A stretch of DNA of 9,279 bases from Bacteroidaceae bacterium (GTDB taxonomy: Bacteria > Bacteroidota > Bacteroidia > Bacteroidales > Barnesiellaceae_A): assembly GCA_017561285.1 (NCBI GenBank), contig JAFZDG010000118.1, positions 1 through 9,279 of the forward strand. Reading direction: 5' to 3'. The translations under genes and the position numbers were made by a program. The notes under the pieces are model-generated. The model made no database searches. It saw nothing but the letters and a program-made list of their open reading frames with translations, and was not told where the DNA came from. This document shows positions 5,666-9,279 of this stretch, piece by piece (the first letter of the stretch is position 1; each line of letters opens with the position of its first letter).

Positions 5666-6286
5666 TTAAAATTGGTTGATAGCTTCCAAGGCGCTCTCAG
5701 TAAGTACAAGTGCCTTATTATCAAGCACTCTGTAGGTATTGAGATCCGAGAGAGTTATCACACGAGCATTTGTCAAATTTCTAGCCGACAAATATACGTT
5801 TTTATTTTGGTCTGACAAAACCAAAACGATCTTTTTATCAGCAACTTGCAATTTTTTTGTCAAAGCTACGAATTCTTTGGTCTTGGGAGCCTCAAACGAG
5901 AAGTCCTCAACTACTACGATGGCATTCTCTTGAGCCTTGTATGTAAGGGCCGATTTGCGTGCCAAAGCTTTAACTTTTTTGTTGAGTTTGAAGCGATAAT
6001 CGCGGGGTTTGGGACCGAATACACGACCACCACCTACCAATACGGGTGAGTTGATATCACCGATACGGGCACCACCGGTACCTTTTTGCTTGTGGAGCTT
6101 ACGAGTACTACCTGATACTTCGCTTCTTTCTTTTGACTTATGTGTACCTTGACGTTGGTTGGCAAGGAATTGTTTTACGTCCAAGTAAATAGCGTGGTCG
6201 TTGGGCTCGATGCCGAATACGGCGTCGTTCAAAGCCACCTTCTTACCGGTGTCTTGACCTTGGATGTTATATACGCTCAGTTCCAT
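5666..6286 (-). CDS. rplD: 50S ribosomal protein L4 (uL4)
   Basis: L4 is an early 23S rRNA binder whose long loop reaches the peptide tunnel constriction opposite L22. The 206-residue product opens MELSVYNIQGQDTGKKVAL. The tunnel loop spans about 45-95 with HKQKGTGGARIGD (65-77) and SPVLVGGGRVFGPKPRDY; E. coli has a tryptophan and GRAR where this protein has His65 and GGAR. In E. coli L4 also represses the S10 operon through a leader upstream of rpsJ, which has no room here. The ATG overlaps the rplC stop by one base (TAATG), so its translation is probably coupled to that of L3. No Shine-Dalgarno motif is present. Confidence 0.98.
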   Translation of the reverse strand: MELSVYNIQGQDTGKKVALNDAVFGIEPNDHAIYLDVKQFLANQRQGTHKSKERSEVSGSTRKLHKQKGTGGARIGDINSPVLVGGGRVFGPKPRDYRFKLNKKVKALARKSALTYKAQENAIVVVEDFSFEAPKTKEFVALTKKLQVADKKIVLVLSDQNKNVYLSARNLTNARVITLSDLNTYRVLDNKALVLTESALEAINQF

Positions 6287-6897
6287 TACTTTTCAATTAT
6301 TACGATTGAACCTTTACAACCGGGAACCGAACCTTTGATAACGAGGAGGTTGTGCTCCGGCATAACATTTAACACTTGAAGGTTTTGCACTGTTACGCGT
6401 TGGTTACCCATTTGACCGGCCATGCGTGTACCTTTGAATACGCGTGCGGGGTAAGAACATGCACCGATAGAACCGGGTGCACGAAGACGGTTGTGCTGAC
6501 CGTGAGTTGTTTGACCAACACCACCAAAACCATGACGTTTTACAACACCTTGGAAACCTTTACCCTTTGAGGTACCTACCACTGTTACATAGGCTGCGTC
6601 GGCGAAGAAGTCTACGCCTATTTCATCACCCAGCTTGTACTCAGTGTCAAATTTGAACTCGGCCAAGTGTCTCTTGGGTGCTACTCCGGCTTTCTTGAAG
6701 TGACCGGCTTGAGGCTTGTTAGTGTGCTTCTCTTTTTTATCAACGAAACCTACTTGTACTGCCTCGTAGCCATCAGTCTCAACTGTCTTCACTTGAGTAA
6801 CTACGCAAGGACCAACTTCGATAACTGTGCAGGGTACGTTTTTACCCTCACTGAAAACGGATGTCATTCCGATTTTCTTTCCTAATAATCCTGGCAT
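6286..6897 (-). CDS. rplC: 50S ribosomal protein L3 (uL3)
   Basis: L3 starts large-subunit assembly together with L24 and reaches the peptidyl-transferase centre through a central extension. The 203-residue product opens MPGLLGKKIGMTSVFSEG and contains TSKGKGFQGVVKRHGFGG (109-126), the loop THGQHNRLRAPGSIG (131-145) and RMAGQMGNQRVTVQNL (158-173). The residue aligned with E. coli Gln150, the target of the PrmB methylase, appears to be Ser148 in GACSYPARVFKG. It starts 25 nt after rpsJ with a leader rich in A (AACAAAGAAAAGAA) and no true Shine-Dalgarno motif. Confidence 0.98.
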   Translation of the reverse strand: MPGLLGKKIGMTSVFSEGKNVPCTVIEVGPCVVTQVKTVETDGYEAVQVGFVDKKEKHTNKPQAGHFKKAGVAPKRHLAEFKFDTEYKLGDEIGVDFFADAAYVTVVGTSKGKGFQGVVKRHGFGGVGQTTHGQHNRLRAPGSIGACSYPARVFKGTRMAGQMGNQRVTVQNLQVLNVMPEHNLLVIKGSVPGCKGSIVIIEK

Positions 6898-6922
6898 TTC
6901 TTTTCTTTGTTAATAATGATAA

Positions 6923-7228
6923 TTACACTTTAATTTCTACATGAACGCCGCTGGGCAACTCCAACTTCATCAAAGCATCTACAGTTTGTGTTGTAGAACC
7001 ATAGATGTCGATAAGGCGTTTGTACGAACACAATTGAAATTGCTCTCTCGATTTTTTGTTTACGAATGTAGAGCGGTTTACTGTGAAAATACGCTTGTGA
7101 GTAGGTAGGGGTACAGGACCTTTCCAGCTTGCACCGGTAGCATTCACAGCATCTACGATCTTCTTGGCTGACTTGTCAACCAAGTTGTGATCGTAAGATT
7201 TCAGTTTAATTCTGATTTTTTGTTCCAT
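6923..7228 (-). CDS. rpsJ: 30S ribosomal protein S10 (uS10, NusE)
   Basis: S10 belongs to the small-subunit head and also acts as NusE in transcription antitermination with NusB and NusG. The 101-residue product matches the family (about 100-105). The core signature is GPVPLPTHKRIFTVNRSTFVNKKSREQFQ (about 38-66), containing the long loop that bridges 16S rRNA or binds other factors, and the C-terminal MKLELPSGVHVEIKV. It follows fusA after only 23 nt; there is no tuf gene and no space for the S10 leader known from E. coli. No Shine-Dalgarno motif; the leader is A/T only apart from two bases. Confidence 0.98.
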   Translation of the reverse strand: MEQKIRIKLKSYDHNLVDKSAKKIVDAVNATGASWKGPVPLPTHKRIFTVNRSTFVNKKSREQFQLCSYKRLIDIYGSTTQTVDALMKLELPSGVHVEIKV

Positions 7229-7251
7229 TTTATTTTATATGATACTATTTT

Positions 7252-9279
7252 TTACAATAAATCTACACGACCATTTACCTCGGTCAACACAGTCTTGGCA
7301 ATTGATGCGCTTACCTCATCGTAGTGAGAGAATGTCATAGTCGAAGTTGCACGACCTGATGTAATGGTACGCAAAGCTGTAACATAACCGAACATCTCGG
7401 CAAGAGGAGTCTTAGCTTTCACAATGCGAGCACCCGAACGGCTTGATTCCATACCCTCTACTTGACCACGACGCTTGTTAAGGTCAGAGATTACATCACC
7501 CATGCTCTCTTCGGGAGTTACCACCTCTACCTTCATAATAGGCTCGAGCAATACGGGACGTGCTTTAGCGCATGCCTCTTTGAAGGCTTGGATAGCACAA
7601 AGCTCAAATGACAATTGGTCTGAGTCTACGGGGTGATATTGACCATCAATTACAGTTACTTTGAGTGAATCCAAGGGGAAACCGGCCAATACACCAGTCT
7701 TCATAGCAGTTGTGAAACCCTTTTGGATAGCGGGGATAAACTCCTTGGGAATGTTACCACCCTTAACCTCGTCAACAAATTGAAGACCACCTTCGAAACC
7801 GGCATCAGCAGGCTCAATACGAACAACGATAACCGCAAATTTACCACGACCACCAGATTGTTTCTTGAATGCCTCACGGTGCTCAACTGCAGTTGTGATA
7901 GCCTCTTTATAGGTAACCTGAGGACGACCTTGGTTACACTCTACCTTAAACTCACGACGGAGACGGTCGATAATGATATCCAAGTGAAGCTCACCCATAC
8001 CGCTGATAACTGTTTGACCAGTCTCTTCGTTGCTTTGTACGCGGAATGTGGGATCCTCCTCGGCGAGTTTTTGAAGACCAACACCAAGTTTGTCGAGGTC
8101 TTTTTGAGTTTTGGGCTCTACTGCGATACCGATAACAGGCTCGGGGAAGTCCATAGCCTCGAGAATGATAGGAGCATCTTCAGCACAGAGAGTATCACCA
8201 GTGCGAATATCTTTGAAACCTACACCGGCACCGATATCACCACAACCGATTACATCTTTGGGGTTTTGCTTGTTTGAGTGCATTTGGAAGAGACGTGATA
8301 CACGCTCTTTCTTGCCCGAACGAGCATTGAGAATGTACGAACCGGCAACCATCTCACCTGAGTACACGCGGAAGAAGCAAAGACGACCTACATAGGGGTC
8401 GGTAGCAATCTTAAACGCCAATGCACACATAGGCTCGGTAGAAAGGGGTTGACGAGTAATTACAGTCTCGGGATCATCAATATGATGACCTTCTACAGCG
8501 GGAGTATCTGCGGGGCTGGGGAGGTATGCACAAACCGAGTTAAGAAGGGTTTGAACACCTTTGTTTTTGAAAGACGAACCACATACCATAGGAACGATTG
8601 ACATCGAGAGTGTACCCTTGCGGATAGCAGCACAAATCTCATCTTCTGTGATAGTAGCGGGATCTTCAAAGTATTTCTCCATAAGAGCCTCATCGCACTC
8701 AGCGATAGCCTCCAACATTTTCTCACGCCACTCCTCGGCCTCTTCTTTCAATGAAGCAGGAATTTCAACTTCCTCAAAGCCGGCACCCATAGTCTCGTCG
8801 TTCCATACGATACCTTTCATAGTCACAAGGTCAACTACGCCCTTGAAAGTCTCTTCAGCACCGATAGGAATTTGAATGGGGCAAGGATTTGCACCGAGAA
8901 CTTCTTTAAGCTGACGAACAACCTCAAAGAAGTTAGCACCCGAACGGTCCATTTTGTTTACATAACCGATACGGGGAACATTATATTTATCAGCTTGACG
9001 CCATACTGTTTCAGATTGGGGCTCAACACCACCTACAGCACAGAAAGCAGCAACGGCACCATCAAGCACACGCAATGAACGCTCTACCTCTACAGTAAAG
9101 TCAACGTGTCCCGGGGTGTCGATAAGGTTAATTTTATATTTCTCGTCACGATAATTCCAGAATGTGGTTGTAGCAGCCGATTGAATGGTAATACCACGCT
9201 CTTGTTCTTGCCCCATCCAGTCCATTGTAGCTGCACCATCGTGCACCTCACCAATCTTGTGAGTAAGACCTGTATAGAA
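7252..9279 (-). CDS. fusA: Elongation factor G, missing about 30 N-terminal residues at the window edge
   Basis: EF-G is the GTPase that translocates tRNAs and mRNA and, with RRF, recycles ribosomes. The frame is open to base 9279: 675 codons are visible, starting FYTGLTHKIGE; by comparison with the usual 700-705 residues the first 30 or so, with the P-loop, are outside. GTG at 9246 is an internal valine (GEVHDGAA), not the start. Visible G-domain motifs are QERGITI (switch I), DTPGHVDF (fragment residue 54 on) and NKMD (108-111). Domains II-V follow, including EEDPTFRV, the GMGELHLDII segment of domain III, QYHPVDSDQLSF in domain IV and GRGQVEGME-like KRRGQVEGME in domain V. All GTPase and tip motifs are intact, so this is the canonical translocase rather than the divergent EF-G2 paralogue. 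It is the last str-operon gene and reads into rpsJ. Confidence 0.98.
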   Translation of the reverse strand, partial: FYTGLTHKIGEVHDGAATMDWMGQEQERGITIQSAATTTFWNYRDEKYKINLIDTPGHVDFTVEVERSLRVLDGAVAAFCAVGGVEPQSETVWRQADKYNVPRIGYVNKMDRSGANFFEVVRQLKEVLGANPCPIQIPIGAEETFKGVVDLVTMKGIVWNDETMGAGFEEVEIPASLKEEAEEWREKMLEAIAECDEALMEKYFEDPATITEDEICAAIRKGTLSMSIVPMVCGSSFKNKGVQTLLNSVCAYLPSPADTPAVEGHHIDDPETVITRQPLSTEPMCALAFKIATDPYVGRLCFFRVYSGEMVAGSYILNARSGKKERVSRLFQMHSNKQNPKDVIGCGDIGAGVGFKDIRTGDTLCAEDAPIILEAMDFPEPVIGIAVEPKTQKDLDKLGVGLQKLAEEDPTFRVQSNEETGQTVISGMGELHLDIIIDRLRREFKVECNQGRPQVTYKEAITTAVEHREAFKKQSGGRGKFAVIVVRIEPADAGFEGGLQFVDEVKGGNIPKEFIPAIQKGFTTAMKTGVLAGFPLDSLKVTVIDGQYHPVDSDQLSFELCAIQAFKEACAKARPVLLEPIMKVEVVTPEESMGDVISDLNKRRGQVEGMESSRSGARIVKAKTPLAEMFGYVTALRTITSGRATSTMTFSHYDEVSASIAKTVLTEVNGRVDLL

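Noticed and set aside
7723..8277. Open frame of 184 codons on the plus strand, antisense to fusA
   Set aside because: It lies wholly within the strongly conserved EF-G coding sequence on the other strand, its translation resembles no family, is low-complexity in Thr/Leu/Asn, and has no leader signals.
9244..9246. GTG as a possible start of fusA
   Set aside because: The frame stays open upstream and encodes the conserved EF-G segment FYTGLTHKIGE before this valine, so the true start is outside the window.
1..9279. A novel or accessory system hidden among the ribosomal genes
   Set aside because: Every coding segment is a recognised translation gene in conserved order with gaps of at most 66 nt; there is no room for another protein gene, and no repeats, insertion or atypical composition were seen.

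Overview
This window is one continuous ribosomal-protein operon segment, entirely on the minus strand. Read in the direction of transcription (from 9279 down to 1) the order is fusA (5'-truncated), rpsJ, rplC, rplD, rplW, rplB, rpsS, rplV, rpsC, rplP, rpmC, rpsQ, rplN, rplX, rplE, rpsN, rpsH and rplF (only its first 28 codons). This is the end of the str operon, the whole S10 operon and the first half of the spc operon, joined without any visible break. No RNA genes, mobile elements, CRISPR, integration sites or accessory genes were seen. No stretch longer than 66 bases lacks a gene.

The organism is most likely a member of Bacteroidota, probably of the order Bacteroidales. The reasons are: fusA is followed directly by rpsJ with no tuf between them; S14 is the zinc-free form of 99 residues; L3, L4, L2 and S8 carry sequence variants that I recall as typical of that group; and most genes lack a Shine-Dalgarno sequence and instead have A/T-rich leaders. 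Genus cannot be settled from these proteins by eye.

Layout: 9279-7252 elongation factor G; 7228-2137 the S10 block (S10, L3, L4, L23, L2, S19, L22, S3, L16, L29, S17); 2134-1 the start of the spc block (L14, L24, L5, S14, S8, L6). Gaps between genes are 2-25 nt except rpsS-rplV (46 nt) and rpsN-rpsH (66 nt). Two pairs, rplC/rplD and rplX/rplE, overlap by one base (TAATG). All 17 genes whose ends are visible stop with TAA. The products are stoichiometric ribosome parts plus the translocase EF-G, so a single long co-transcript with translational coupling is the natural reading.

Nothing here is an undescribed system. The points worth a second look are regulatory: strong Shine-Dalgarno motifs at only three of the 17 visible start codons (rplW, rplE, rplF), a well-formed RNA hairpin just upstream of the S8 start codon, and the lack of room for the E. 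coli-type L4 leader and S8 operator at their usual places.
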